Shown one piece after another: positions 1-5,762 of a stretch of DNA of 8,257 nucleotides. The notes beneath the pieces are model-generated. The model did not search any database, was not told where the DNA came from, and was given only the letters and a program-made list of their open reading frames with translations. The first letter of the stretch is position 1. The number at the start of each line of letters is the position of its first letter. The DNA comes from Pseudomonadota bacterium (GTDB lineage: Bacteria > Pseudomonadota > Alphaproteobacteria > Caulobacterales > Caulobacteraceae). The stretch covers positions 1-8,257 of the forward strand of contig JAEWDF010000121.1 of assembly GCA_023390245.1 (NCBI GenBank), given 5' to 3'. A program made the translations under genes and the position numbers.

Positions 1-214
1 CGTTCAACACCGCGCGCGCCAACTCCGCCAGGGTCACCTCCCCATCCGCCGCCGCCCGCGCCAGCGACCGCGCCAGGCTGTCGCCCGCCCGGTCGAAGGC
101 CGTCTCGATGGCGCTGGCCGCCTCCTGCGCCGGCTGCTTCAGCGCCTCCAGCGCCGCCGCCGCCTCGGCCGCCTTCAGCGGCACCGTGTCCAGCCGTTCG
201 TCCTCATCCGCCAT
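1..214 (-). CDS. Tape-measure-like tail protein, N-terminal part (GTA g11-like), partial
   Basis: An open frame runs from ATG at 214 off the left edge of the window, giving 71 residues. The protein starts MADEDERLDTVPLKAAEA and continues with an alanine-rich helical stretch and the segment IETAFDRAGDSLARSLARAA, followed by an acidic GEVTLAEL turn. The pattern of an amphipathic helix with an AF..AG.SL..SL.RAA signature followed by GE.T...LA resembles the short tape-measure proteins of alphaproteobacterial GTAs and small siphophages, which set tail length. The start overlaps the end of the preceding gene by 11 bases; a GGAGG lies about 10 bases upstream. The ATG at 207 would give the usual 4-base overlap but meets a stop after 10 codons, so 214 is preferred. 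Position after two tail chaperone-like genes supports the call. The C-terminal part is not visible. Confidence 0.72.
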   Translation of the reverse strand, partial: MADEDERLDTVPLKAAEAAAALEALKQPAQEAASAIETAFDRAGDSLARSLARAAADGEVTLAELARAVLN

Positions 215-380
215 CGGGCCACGCCTCCATCATCCGTTCCAGGCCTTCGCGTCCCATCGGCGCGGCGCCCGCCGCCGTCTCGGTCAGCATCCGCCACTCC
301 TTCAGCGACAGCCGCCAGAACGCCTCGGGCGCAACGCCCAGCCGCACCGACGCGCGCAGCATCTCCGCCCAGGGCGTCAT
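204..380 (-). CDS. Small tail assembly chaperone-like protein (GTA g10.1 / Phage_TAC_6 type)
   Basis: This 58-residue protein begins MTPWAEMLRASVRLGVAPEAFWRLSLKEWR and ends GLERMMEAWPDGG. The PEAFWRLSLKEWR segment is the hallmark of the small family found between the gp10-like protein and the tape measure in RcGTA-like clusters (DUF2376, Phage_TAC_6), thought to act as a tail assembly chaperone. The ATG overlaps the TGA of the preceding gene in an ATGA arrangement, so translation is probably coupled. In many siphophages the two chaperone frames are joined by programmed frameshifting; here the two are separate genes with their own stop and start. Family assignment is from motif and position; the role is inferred from the family. 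Confidence 0.82.
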   Translation of the reverse strand: MTPWAEMLRASVRLGVAPEAFWRLSLKEWRMLTETAAGAAPMGREGLERMMEAWPDGG

Positions 381-658
381 GAGGCCGCCGCCGCGAACGC
401 CCGCGCCACCGCCCGCGCCGCTTCGGCCGGATCGGCGGCCCGCGCCGCGTCCGCCGGCTCGCCTCCGCCCCGCAGCAGGGCCGCCAGCACCACGATCAGG
501 TCGCGCGCCGACAGGGCCCTCATCCGCTCGGCCACGCCCGCCAGGCCCTGGACGCCCAGCCCCGTCTCGATCTCCGCCAGCGCCCCCAGCGTCAGGCACA
601 GCCGCCGCTCGACGCCGCCCAGCCGGACGACGACCTCGCCCCTCGCCCCGTTCGTCAT
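377..658 (-). CDS. GTA gp10-like tail protein (Phage_TAC_11 / GTA-gp10 family)
   Basis: This 93-residue protein starts MTNGARGEVVVRLGGVERRL. It has a short beta-rich N-terminus (GEVVVRLGGVERRLCLTLGAL), then AEIETGLGVQGLAGVAERM and an alanine-rich helical tail. The pattern 'G.V...LGG....L..T.GAL.E.E...G..SL..L..R' is typical of the GTA gp10 family, encoded just after the major tail protein and considered a tail tube or tail assembly chaperone component. An AAGGA about six bases upstream of ATG 658 is a plausible ribosome binding site. The gene does not overlap the tail protein upstream; it follows a 234-bp gap containing a large palindrome, so it and downstream genes may be expressed at a different level from the tail tube protein. 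It overlaps the next gene by four bases. Confidence 0.85.
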   Translation of the reverse strand: MTNGARGEVVVRLGGVERRLCLTLGALAEIETGLGVQGLAGVAERMRALSARDLIVVLAALLRGGGEPADAARAADPAEAARAVARAFAAAAS

Positions 659-696
659 GACGATCCTTCCCTATGAAGCGAAACGAAACGGACGGG

Positions 697-899
697 GATC
701 CAGGCCCAATCGACCTTTGCCCATGATCGTCTTTCCGGGGCGTCCGAAGGACGAACCCGGAACCCAGGAGGGCGACTCCGACCCTCGATGCGGTTCGATC
801 CGCGCCCGCGGCCCCTGGATTCCGGGTTCTTCGCTCCGCGAAGCCCCGGAAGGACGATGTCGGAAGCGGGGAAACCTGAATGTCGATTGGCCCTAGATC
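697..899. repeat. Nested palindromic element between major tail gene and g10-like gene
   Basis: This roughly 200-bp stretch fills the gap after the major tail protein. The outer arms, 697-714 and 882-899, are complementary at 16 of 18 positions and share CCAATCGAC. The inner arms, about 726-768 and 814-858, are imperfect inverted copies sharing TTCCGGGGC, GAACCCGGAA and CCAGG. Each inner arm has its own small hairpin: CGTCC-GAA-GGACG in the left, CTTCGC-GGA-GCGAAG in the right. The right outer arm includes the TAG stop (893-895) and last codon of the major tail gene. There is no T-run, so an intrinsic terminator is not indicated. Function is inferred only: a dispersed REP-like or MITE-like repeat that may stabilise the upstream mRNA or reduce read-through. 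Confidence 0.8.
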
Positions 900-1303
900 G
901 CGCTGAACGCCACCGCCCCGGCGCTGGCCAGGCTGAGGGCGAAGGTCGCCTCCCCGCCGTGCTCGCCGGCGTATTCCAGCGCCGCGACCAGGAACGGCCC
1001 TTCCAGCACGCCGAAGTCCGGCACCACCAGCCGCCAGGTCTTGGCCGCCTGGTCGAAGAAGGCTTCGCGCACCAGGGCGTCCGACGCCGCGTCGCGGAAT
1101 ATTCCCTGCCCCGACACGGCCGCCGACTTCACCCCCGCGCCCGCCAGCAGCTCGCGCCACCGTCCGGCGCTGTCGCCGTCGGTCGCGTCCACCGTCCGGG
1201 CGTTCAACGAGATCGTCCGCGCCTTCAGTCCCGCCACCGTCGTGAAGACCCCGGGCGCGCCCTCGATCTTCAGCAGCATGTCCTTGCCCGCCTGTGCGGC
1301 CAT
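893..1303 (-). CDS. Major tail protein (GTA g9-like)
   Basis: This 136-residue protein starts MAAQAGKDMLLKIEGAPGVF and ends in a beta-rich AVAFSAI. The opening 'A..GKD.LLKI....G.FTT.AGL..R.IS.NA..VD.T..DS.GRWRELL' with later 'AVSG.G.F.D......R..FF' and 'F.V..LEY.GEH.GE.TF..SL.SAG...F' is the classic TP901-1/GTA major tail tube signature. The protein forms stacked rings making the tail tube. Length matches the family (about 135 residues). A strong Shine-Dalgarno, GGGGAGG at 1311-1317, sits seven bases upstream of the ATG, fitting a highly expressed structural gene. The start follows the previous stop by two bases. The stop codon lies inside the arm of the downstream palindromic element. Confidence 0.93.
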   Translation of the reverse strand: MAAQAGKDMLLKIEGAPGVFTTVAGLKARTISLNARTVDATDGDSAGRWRELLAGAGVKSAAVSGQGIFRDAASDALVREAFFDQAAKTWRLVVPDFGVLEGPFLVAALEYAGEHGGEATFALSLASAGAVAFSAI

Positions 1304-1305
1304 CC

Positions 1306-1716
1306 TCAGTCCTCCCCGATCTCTTCCGTCACCGCCCTGACGCGCACGACCGCATAGGTCCGCCGCCCGTCGCCCGCCCGGAACACATCCGAGAAGATCA
1401 CGCGCAGCGACACCGTCCGCACCCCGTCCGCCTCCAGCGTCGCCTCGTGCAGCCGCGCCCGCGCCGCCGCCGCGACCGCCTTGGCCTCTTCCGTCCCGGC
1501 GAACCGCGACACGCCCGTCAGCGTCAGCCTCTGCTCCACCCCGCCCCCGTCCGCGTTCACCGGCCGGCTCTCGCACCGCCCGATCAGCAGGTGCGGACAG
1601 GCCGCGCCCTCTGGCGCTCCGTCCCAGATCCGGCCGTCCAGCAGCGCCGTCAGCGCCCCATCGCCCTTCAGCGTCGCGACCAGCGCCTTCTGCAGCGCGC
1701 TCTCGTGATCGATCAT
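1306..1716 (-). CDS. DUF3168-type tail terminator / tail completion protein (GTA g8-like)
   Basis: This 136-residue protein starts MIDHESALQKALVATLKGDG and contains ALTALLDGRIWDGAPEGAACPHLLIG, a block typical of DUF3168 (E..LQ.A....L..D..L.ALL..RI.D..P.....P.....G). The family caps the head-proximal end of the tail tube and joins it to the head stopper. The C-terminal strands (RTVSLRVIFSDVFRAGDGRRTYAVVRVRAVTE) match the family's beta-sheet core. ATG 1716 overlaps the stop of the adaptor gene as ATGA. The reading frame is open further upstream to 1911, but that extension is arginine/glycine-rich shadow sequence of the adaptor gene and was not used. Confidence 0.9.
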   Translation of the reverse strand: MIDHESALQKALVATLKGDGALTALLDGRIWDGAPEGAACPHLLIGRCESRPVNADGGGVEQRLTLTGVSRFAGTEEAKAVAAAARARLHEATLEADGVRTVSLRVIFSDVFRAGDGRRTYAVVRVRAVTEEIGED

Positions 1717-2021
1717 CGCACCCGCTCCAGTCCCAGCGTCACCCGTCCCGGCCTCAGGTCGTCGGCCGTGACCACGGCCCAGTCCGAGCCGGCGAAGCGC
1801 AGCACCCGCCCGGTTTGCAGCCGTGGATCGGACCGCGCCTCGGCCGTCATGATCTCGACCGCATGACGCTCGTCGCCGGCCCCGCCCTCCCGGCGTCGTC
1901 GCGCCCCGCACCTCAGCCAGGCCGACCCGACCGGCTCGTAGGTCACCGCCCGCCCGCCATAGGGCGTCTCGGCCTCCACCGGCCGATACAGTCCCGCCAG
2001 CACCCGCATCGCCCCGGTCAC
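1713..2021 (-). CDS. Head-tail adaptor / head closure protein (GTA g7-like, Phage_H_T_join type)
   Basis: This 102-residue protein starts with GTG (VTGAMRVLAGLYRPVEAETP) and ends RPGRVTLGLERVR. It shows the SPP1 gp16/HK97 gp7 adaptor layout: a first strand 'L...L.L.RPVE', a 'YGGRAVTYEPVGSAWLRCGA' strand pair, a central loop with RREGGAGDERHAVEI, then 'DPRLQTGRVLRFAGSDWAVVTAD' and a last strand. The family forms the stopper ring beneath the connector. The GTG start gives a GTGA overlap with the connector gene; an internal ATG at codon 5 (2009) is an alternative start that would still leave the domain intact. Length is usual for the family. Confidence 0.88.
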   Translation of the reverse strand: MTGAMRVLAGLYRPVEAETPYGGRAVTYEPVGSAWLRCGARRRREGGAGDERHAVEIMTAEARSDPRLQTGRVLRFAGSDWAVVTADDLRPGRVTLGLERVR

Positions 2022-2284
2022 AGCCGCACCACGCGATAGGGCGTGATCCAGCCCTCGACCGGCGCGACGCTCATCTCCGCCTCGCCCCGCTCATAGGCCC
2101 TCAGCGCCAGCATCAGCACCGCCAGCCTCAGCGGCGCGGGCGAGGTCGAGGTCAGGCTCAGCCCCACCTCCCCCTCCACCCGCGCCTGGGCCGCCTCGAT
2201 CAGCGTCTGGATCAGCCCGTCCTCCGCCTCATGCTCGACGCGCAGGAACCGCTTCGCCTCGGTGAGCGTCACCGGTGCGGTCAT
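2018..2284 (-). CDS. Head-tail connector, HK97 gp6-like (GTA g6-like), short form
   Basis: This 88-residue protein starts MTAPVTLTEAKRFLRVEHEA and ends VEGWITPYRVVRL. The opening 'VTL.EAK.FLRV.H..ED.LI..LI.AA.A.VE...G' is the standard gp6-like connector motif (Phage_connect_1), and 'A......L..AL..YERGE....AP....ITPYR..RL' closes the domain. These proteins form the ring that docks on the portal. It resembles HK97 gp6 in being one compact helical domain, shorter than I recall for RcGTA g6 (near 200 residues); this comparison is from memory. The chosen ATG 2284 is where family homology starts. The frame is open upstream to 2413, but that part is encoded by the repeat region and is rejected. Its Shine-Dalgarno is weak (GCGAGA). 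It overlaps the next gene by four bases. Confidence 0.88.
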   Translation of the reverse strand: MTAPVTLTEAKRFLRVEHEAEDGLIQTLIEAAQARVEGEVGLSLTSTSPAPLRLAVLMLALRAYERGEAEMSVAPVEGWITPYRVVRL

Positions 2285-2306
2285 GGAAATCTCGCTTTGC
2301 TCGATA

Positions 2307-2426
2307 GTGGCGAGGGACGAGTGGCGAGTGGCGTGCAACCGCCAACCGCCGAACCCCTTCGTCGCCGCATTGATCCAGGTCAGCGACGAGCGGCTCTCGC
2401 CACTCGCCACCAACCACTCGTCACTC
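2307..2426. repeat. Inverted repeat of GAGTGGCGAGTGG type between capsid and connector genes
   Basis: The 147-bp gap between the capsid stop and connector start holds a repeat built on the unit CGAGTGG. A perfect 13-base inverted repeat pairs 2321-2333 (GTGGCGAGTGGCG) with 2398-2410; flanking copies of GACGAGTGG (2316-2324) and CCACTCGTC (2414-2422) extend the dyad imperfectly. The unit also occurs in tandem within each arm. The spacer is about 64 bases. No T-run follows, so a classical intrinsic terminator is not supported. Repeats of this kind are familiar between genes in Caulobacterales; a role in capsid mRNA stability or reduced downstream expression is inference. Confidence 0.72.
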
Positions 2427-2431
2427 CGCGA

Positions 2432-3658
2432 CTATGTCGCGGCGAACTTCATCACCTTGATCGCGTCGAAGTTCTGCACCCCGCCGCCGACGCGCTTGGT
2501 GGTGTAGAACAGCACATAGGGCTTGGCCGTGAACGGGTCGCGCAGCACCCGCACCCCCGCTCGGTCCACGATCAGATAGCCGCGCTGGAAGTCGCCGAAG
2601 GCGATCGACAGGCTGTTGGCCCCCACGTCCGGCATGGTCTCGATCTCGGTCACCGGATAGCCCAGCAGCGACGCCGTCTCGCCCAGCCGCGCCGCCGGCT
2701 GCCAGACATAATTGCCGTCCCCGTCCTTGAACTTGCGCACGGCCGAGACCGTCTTGCGGTTCATCACGAACCGCCCGTTCGGCCGGTACTGGGCCTTGGG
2801 CGCATAGACCAGGTCGATCAGACGGTCGGTCGGGCTGCTGGCCGCAAAACCGCCTGCGGCGCCCGACGCGACATAGCCGATCTTGCCCCAGGCGTGATCG
2901 GCGTCCGCCACGGTCACATAGGCCAGCAGCCCCTTGGGCTTGTTCGTCCCGTTCCCGTTGACGAAGGCCTCGGTCTCCTGGGCGGCGAAGGCGTCCTCGA
3001 CCTCGGCCGCCAGCCATTCGTCCAGGTCCACCATCGCGTCGTCCAGCAGCGATTGCGTCGCCGCCGGGCTGGCGTACAGGTCGGCCGACGGGAACTCCAG
3101 CAGCGCCAGGGTCGCCGGGTCCGTCTCCGGCCGCGCGGCTGTCTCCGCCACCCAGCCCGAGGCCACGCCCGCCGTCGACACCGGCTTTCGGAACACGCCG
3201 GCCGCGACCGTGCGCACCGTGGCGATCTCGCGCATCGGCGACACGGCCATCAGCCGCCGCTCGATGGCCCGCTCGGTCTCATAGGGAACCACATAGCCGC
3301 CCGAACTGGCGCCCGTGCTCAGCCCCGCCTTGGTCTCCAGCCCCGCCGCGGCGCCGGTCTTCAGATAGCCGTCCCAGGCCGCCTTGGCCTCCGGCGCGGA
3401 CACGGGCTCGGCCGGCTCCCCGCCGATGGCCGGGCGCCGCGCCTGGCTCATCGCCCGGTCCAGCCGCGCCTGGGCCGCCGCGACCGCCTGGTCGATGCGC
3501 GCCACCTTCTCCTCCAGCAGCGTATCGGCCGCCGCCTTCTTCTCGATCTCGTCCAGCCGGGCGTCGTTCGCCCCCTTGAACGCCTCGAACGCCGCCATCA
3601 CCTCGCGCACGGCCTCGCGCGCCTCCGGCGAAGCGGAAGCCTGTTTGGTCTCTTTCAT
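2432..3658 (-). CDS. Major capsid protein, HK97 fold (GTA g5-like)
   Basis: This 408-residue protein has a charged, coiled-coil N-terminal delta domain (residues about 1-75, with DARLDEIEKKAAADTLLEEKV). A linker and SPEA/APEAKAAWDGYLKTG segment follow, then the maturation region near 'LETKAGLSTGASSGGYVVP' (residues 107-125), where family members are cut by the prohead protease. The exact cut is inferred. Downstream are 'RPETDPATLALLEFPSADLYA' (E-loop/P-domain), 'D.DEWLAAEVEDAFAAQE..AFVNGNGTNKPKGLL' (spine helix and conserved NG.GT..P.G.L), and 'FGDFQRGYLIVDRAGVRVLRDPFT...YVLFYTTKRVGGGVQNFDAIKVMKF', the canonical A-domain end. Length is typical. GGAGAGA at 3661-3667 is the ribosome binding site. 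Unusually, its 5' side faces a divergent plus-strand gene, not the protease gene, so it probably needs its own promoter or read-through across about 2 kb of antisense genes. Confidence 0.96.
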   Translation of the reverse strand: MKETKQASASPEAREAVREVMAAFEAFKGANDARLDEIEKKAAADTLLEEKVARIDQAVAAAQARLDRAMSQARRPAIGGEPAEPVSAPEAKAAWDGYLKTGAAAGLETKAGLSTGASSGGYVVPYETERAIERRLMAVSPMREIATVRTVAAGVFRKPVSTAGVASGWVAETAARPETDPATLALLEFPSADLYASPAATQSLLDDAMVDLDEWLAAEVEDAFAAQETEAFVNGNGTNKPKGLLAYVTVADADHAWGKIGYVASGAAGGFAASSPTDRLIDLVYAPKAQYRPNGRFVMNRKTVSAVRKFKDGDGNYVWQPAARLGETASLLGYPVTEIETMPDVGANSLSIAFGDFQRGYLIVDRAGVRVLRDPFTAKPYVLFYTTKRVGGGVQNFDAIKVMKFAAT

Positions 3659-3745
3659 GATCTCTCCGGTTGTAGAACCGCGGTTTGCGGTTAGGGTCGG
3701 GACATCGCCCGAGGGGTTTCAGCGGCGAGCCAGCCGCCGGTGGTC
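3659..3745. promoter_or_regulatory. Divergent intergenic region with dyads; candidate promoter/operator
   Basis: These 87 bases separate the capsid gene from the first plus-strand cassette gene and should hold any start signals for both. The strict palindrome AACCGCGGTT (3676-3685) is visible. Two overlapping hairpins share it: GGTT-GTAG-AACC (3668-3679) and AACCGC-GGTTT-GCGGTT (3676-3692). Such clustered dyads could be an operator, or a 5' leader structure for either transcript. I see no convincing -35/-10 pair, so promoter assignment is inference from gene orientation. Confidence 0.4.
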
Positions 3746-4435
3746 ATGGACAAGTTCAATCGCAAGCCCAGTCGCGCGAAGCGTCTCCGACGCCTGGCCT
3801 TCGCGGCCGGCGCCTTCGCCATTCCGGCGGCCGCCTTCGCCCTGCTGTTCCTCTACGGCAGCCGGCTGAACTTCATCGTCGGGTTGAAAGGCCTCGGCGC
3901 CGTGTACTTGGCGGCGGCTCTCGTCAGCGTGGTCGTGGTGATCCGCCAGGCCCTGGTCCTCTATCGCCAATGGCTGGACAAGCTGGGCTTCCAGCCGATC
4001 CAGGGCCCCGGATTCACGCCCCTGGAGCTGGCGGCCCTTGGGGAGTTAACGACAGAAACACACGGAGCCGCGACGATGCTTCGGCGTTTTCTCTCGGACG
4101 CCGAGGTCGTCAGCCGCTTCAACAACGGCGCGGGCTGCATCACCCAGATTCGCTCCGCCCTGCTTCTCCCCCACGCTCCCAACGCTCTGGTCTGCTTCCA
4201 TGTCGGCGGGCTGCCAGGTCCGATCGGTTGCCGCCTCTGGCCAGCCGCCGACGGCGCCATCGCGCTTGTCGAGTTTTTCACCGACGGCGTCGACACCAGG
4301 CGGTTCGACTGGGCGACAGCAGATTTCGAGATCGTTCCGGTTCCTCCCGGTCTAAGGCCGCCCCAGATGCGACCGATCTCGATCCGGCCCGCCCCCTCCT
4401 ACGACAAGGTGCTCGCACAGGGCGCATCGCGTTGA
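3746..4435 (+). CDS. Unrecognised membrane protein, two N-terminal TM helices plus soluble TPLE/NGAG domain
   Basis: The predicted product has 229 residues. A basic N-terminus (MDKFNRKPSRAKRLRR) is followed by two hydrophobic helices, about residues 17-37 and 47-69, then a soluble domain at 91-198. That domain begins TPLELAALGEL, has FNNGAG (126-130), a beta-rich core 'ALVCFHVGGLPGPIGCRLWPAADGAIALVEFF', and 'GVDTRRFDWATADFEIV'. It aligns by eye with the N-terminal domain of the third gene of this cassette. I do not recognise a named family. ATG 3746 is preferred; GTG 3740 is in frame two codons earlier. No strong Shine-Dalgarno is visible. Codon use looks less GC-extreme than the structural genes in places (GAGTTAACGACAGAAACACA). 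The next gene begins at or just after its stop, indicating an operon. Function unknown; the topology suggests a membrane-anchored sensor or structural domain. Confidence 0.75.
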   Translation: MDKFNRKPSRAKRLRRLAFAAGAFAIPAAAFALLFLYGSRLNFIVGLKGLGAVYLAAALVSVVVVIRQALVLYRQWLDKLGFQPIQGPGFTPLELAALGELTTETHGAATMLRRFLSDAEVVSRFNNGAGCITQIRSALLLPHAPNALVCFHVGGLPGPIGCRLWPAADGAIALVEFFTDGVDTRRFDWATADFEIVPVPPGLRPPQMRPISIRPAPSYDKVLAQGASR

Positions 4436-4473
4436 CCGCCCGGCCTGGTCGATCGACCCGCTTCGAGGCGGCG

Positions 4474-4842
4474 ATGCCGGCCGTGCGCGGGCTCGTACTG
4501 TGGCTCTCGTCCGCCGTTCTGGGCAGCTTTCTCTGCACCTTGGCGGCGCTGCTCATCCGGGGTGGTCCCTTCGTCATGGGACCGATTTTCTGGGCCGGTC
4601 TTGCCGCTACGATTCCGTTCACCCTGGCCGGTTCGGCGCTCCTCCTGATCGCCTTCGCCTCCCTGAGGGCGTACAGGATCGCCGCGCGTTACGTGATCTT
4701 GGCGCTGTTGGGCTTCGCCGCCGGCGCCGCCATGATGATCCCGACGGGTCTTCCCATTCTATGGGCCGTCGGCGCCGGTTACGGCCTCACGACCGCCCTG
4801 CTATGGATCGGCCTGCACAAGCTGCTGTACGGTGCGAACTGA
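4474..4842 (+). CDS. Small four-helix integral membrane protein, unknown function
   Basis: This 122-residue, strongly hydrophobic protein starts MPAVRGLVLWLSSAVLGSFL. Four membrane segments are evident, at about residues 7-28, 34-60, 70-90 and 93-115, separated by short loops such as LRAYRIAARY. It ends LHKLLYGAN. GAGG about five bases before ATG 4474 supports this start. An in-frame TTG at 4432 would overlap the stop of the previous gene (TTGA) and add 14 residues, so a coupled start cannot be excluded. Its stop overlaps the next ATG by one base (TGATG). I see no catalytic motif. By size and topology it could be a holin-like or accessory membrane protein, but no holin-specific feature is visible and the name is not justified. 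Confidence 0.72.
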   Translation: MPAVRGLVLWLSSAVLGSFLCTLAALLIRGGPFVMGPIFWAGLAATIPFTLAGSALLLIAFASLRAYRIAARYVILALLGFAAGAAMMIPTGLPILWAVGAGYGLTTALLWIGLHKLLYGAN

Positions 4843-5762
4843 TGGCCCGCCTCACCCCGCTCGAGAGCGCCGTCCTGGACGCCATGGCCTGGGAGCTTCG
4901 CGACCTCGTCCCGGATCTCGCCGGCCAGGTGGAGGACAGCCTGCCGGGCCTGCGCCGCAACACCGGCGCCGGCCTCTATTCCGAACGGATCGTCGACCGC
5001 CATCGCCCGCCGCCCAAGAGCCCAGCCCAGCGCCAGGTCACGGGCCTGTTCGGCACGGTCCACGCCATGGTCGGCGATCTGCCCGACCCCATCGGCTTCC
5101 AGGTCGAGCTGCGCCAGGGCCGCCTTCTCGCCCTCCACGGCCAGAGCTACGGCCAGGACACCCGCGCCATCGACTTCGCCACGACGCCTTTCGAGGACGT
5201 CTTCACCGTGGACCCCCAGGGCGAGTCCATCGCCTACGATCCCGCCGACGGCATGCGGGAAAGCCCTCTTCGTCGCCTGCATGCGGAGTATGATGATCCT
5301 CCCCAGCCCGTGGCCCCGCTTCCCGCGGCCCAAGCGCCCGAGCCGAAGCTGACGGTGCTTCAACGGCTCCAGCAGGAACCGACGCGAGAAACCCACGCCA
5401 AGACCTTCGGCCTGCCGAAGGAGGACGAGCTTCCCCCGCCGCCGCCCGAAGGAACGGCCGGCCAGGTGCTGATGGCCCTCTACCTCCTGCTCGTCGTCGG
5501 CGGTGTATTGATGGTGTTCCTGCTGCGGTTTTCCTTCGTCTTCGTCCTTGTCGCCGGCGGCTGGATCCTCCGCTGGATGCACGGAAAGGCCGGCCGCGCC
5601 GCCGTCGCAAGGATCGCCGCGGCCCTCGATCAGTCCGGCCTCTTCTCCAAGGCGAACCGCGCCCCCGGCAGCATGGGGAAGGTCACCAGCGACACCTCCC
5701 ACAGGTCCACGCCGCTCAGCACCCGCAGCCGCCCTGCCCGCCGCGCCCGCGCCGTGCGATAG
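4842..5762 (+). CDS. Unrecognised protein with N-terminal TPLE/TGAG domain, proline-rich linker and two C-terminal TM helices
   Basis: The predicted product has 306 residues. Residues 5-121 form a soluble domain: TPLESAVLDAM, LRRNTGAGLYSE (37-48), 'GLFGTVHAMVGDLPDPIGFQVELRQGRLLALHG', then QDTRAIDFATTPFEDVF (105-121). A low-complexity linker (about 150-205, ending in a proline run) leads to two hydrophobic helices at about 206-224 and 226-246. The domain matches that of the first cassette gene, but anchored at the opposite end. The ATG overlaps the previous stop by one base. The last 43 codons and the stop (5630-5762) overlap the 3' end of the protease gene on the other strand. The basic, low-complexity tail there (SRPARRARAVR) looks like run-on translation of antisense protease sequence, so the native C-terminus may have been lost. 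Function unknown. Confidence 0.78.
   Translation: MARLTPLESAVLDAMAWELRDLVPDLAGQVEDSLPGLRRNTGAGLYSERIVDRHRPPPKSPAQRQVTGLFGTVHAMVGDLPDPIGFQVELRQGRLLALHGQSYGQDTRAIDFATTPFEDVFTVDPQGESIAYDPADGMRESPLRRLHAEYDDPPQPVAPLPAAQAPEPKLTVLQRLQQEPTRETHAKTFGLPKEDELPPPPPEGTAGQVLMALYLLLVVGGVLMVFLLRFSFVFVLVAGGWILRWMHGKAGRAAVARIAAALDQSGLFSKANRAPGSMGKVTSDTSHRSTPLSTRSRPARRARAVR

Noticed and set aside
697..899. Rho-independent terminator after the major tail gene
   Set aside because: Strong hairpins exist, but no run of T follows on the minus strand, so intrinsic termination is not supported.
2231..3694. Long plus-strand open frame (487 codons) opposite the capsid gene
   Set aside because: It is arginine/histidine/proline-rich antisense shadow of a clear capsid gene in high-GC DNA, with no recognisable domain.
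3685..4473. Upstream extension of the small four-helix protein's frame through the first cassette gene
   Set aside because: The extension is low-complexity R/P/S-rich and overlaps the better-supported first gene; GAGG before ATG 4474 gives a better start, with TTG 4432 as the only plausible alternative.
4474..4842. Naming the four-helix protein a holin
   Set aside because: Size and hydrophobicity are compatible, but holins are usually shorter with two or three helices and a charged tail, and no lysis gene is adjacent.
3746..5762. The cassette as an insertion sequence or transposon
   Set aside because: No transposase-like motifs, terminal inverted repeats or target duplications were found at either boundary by eye.
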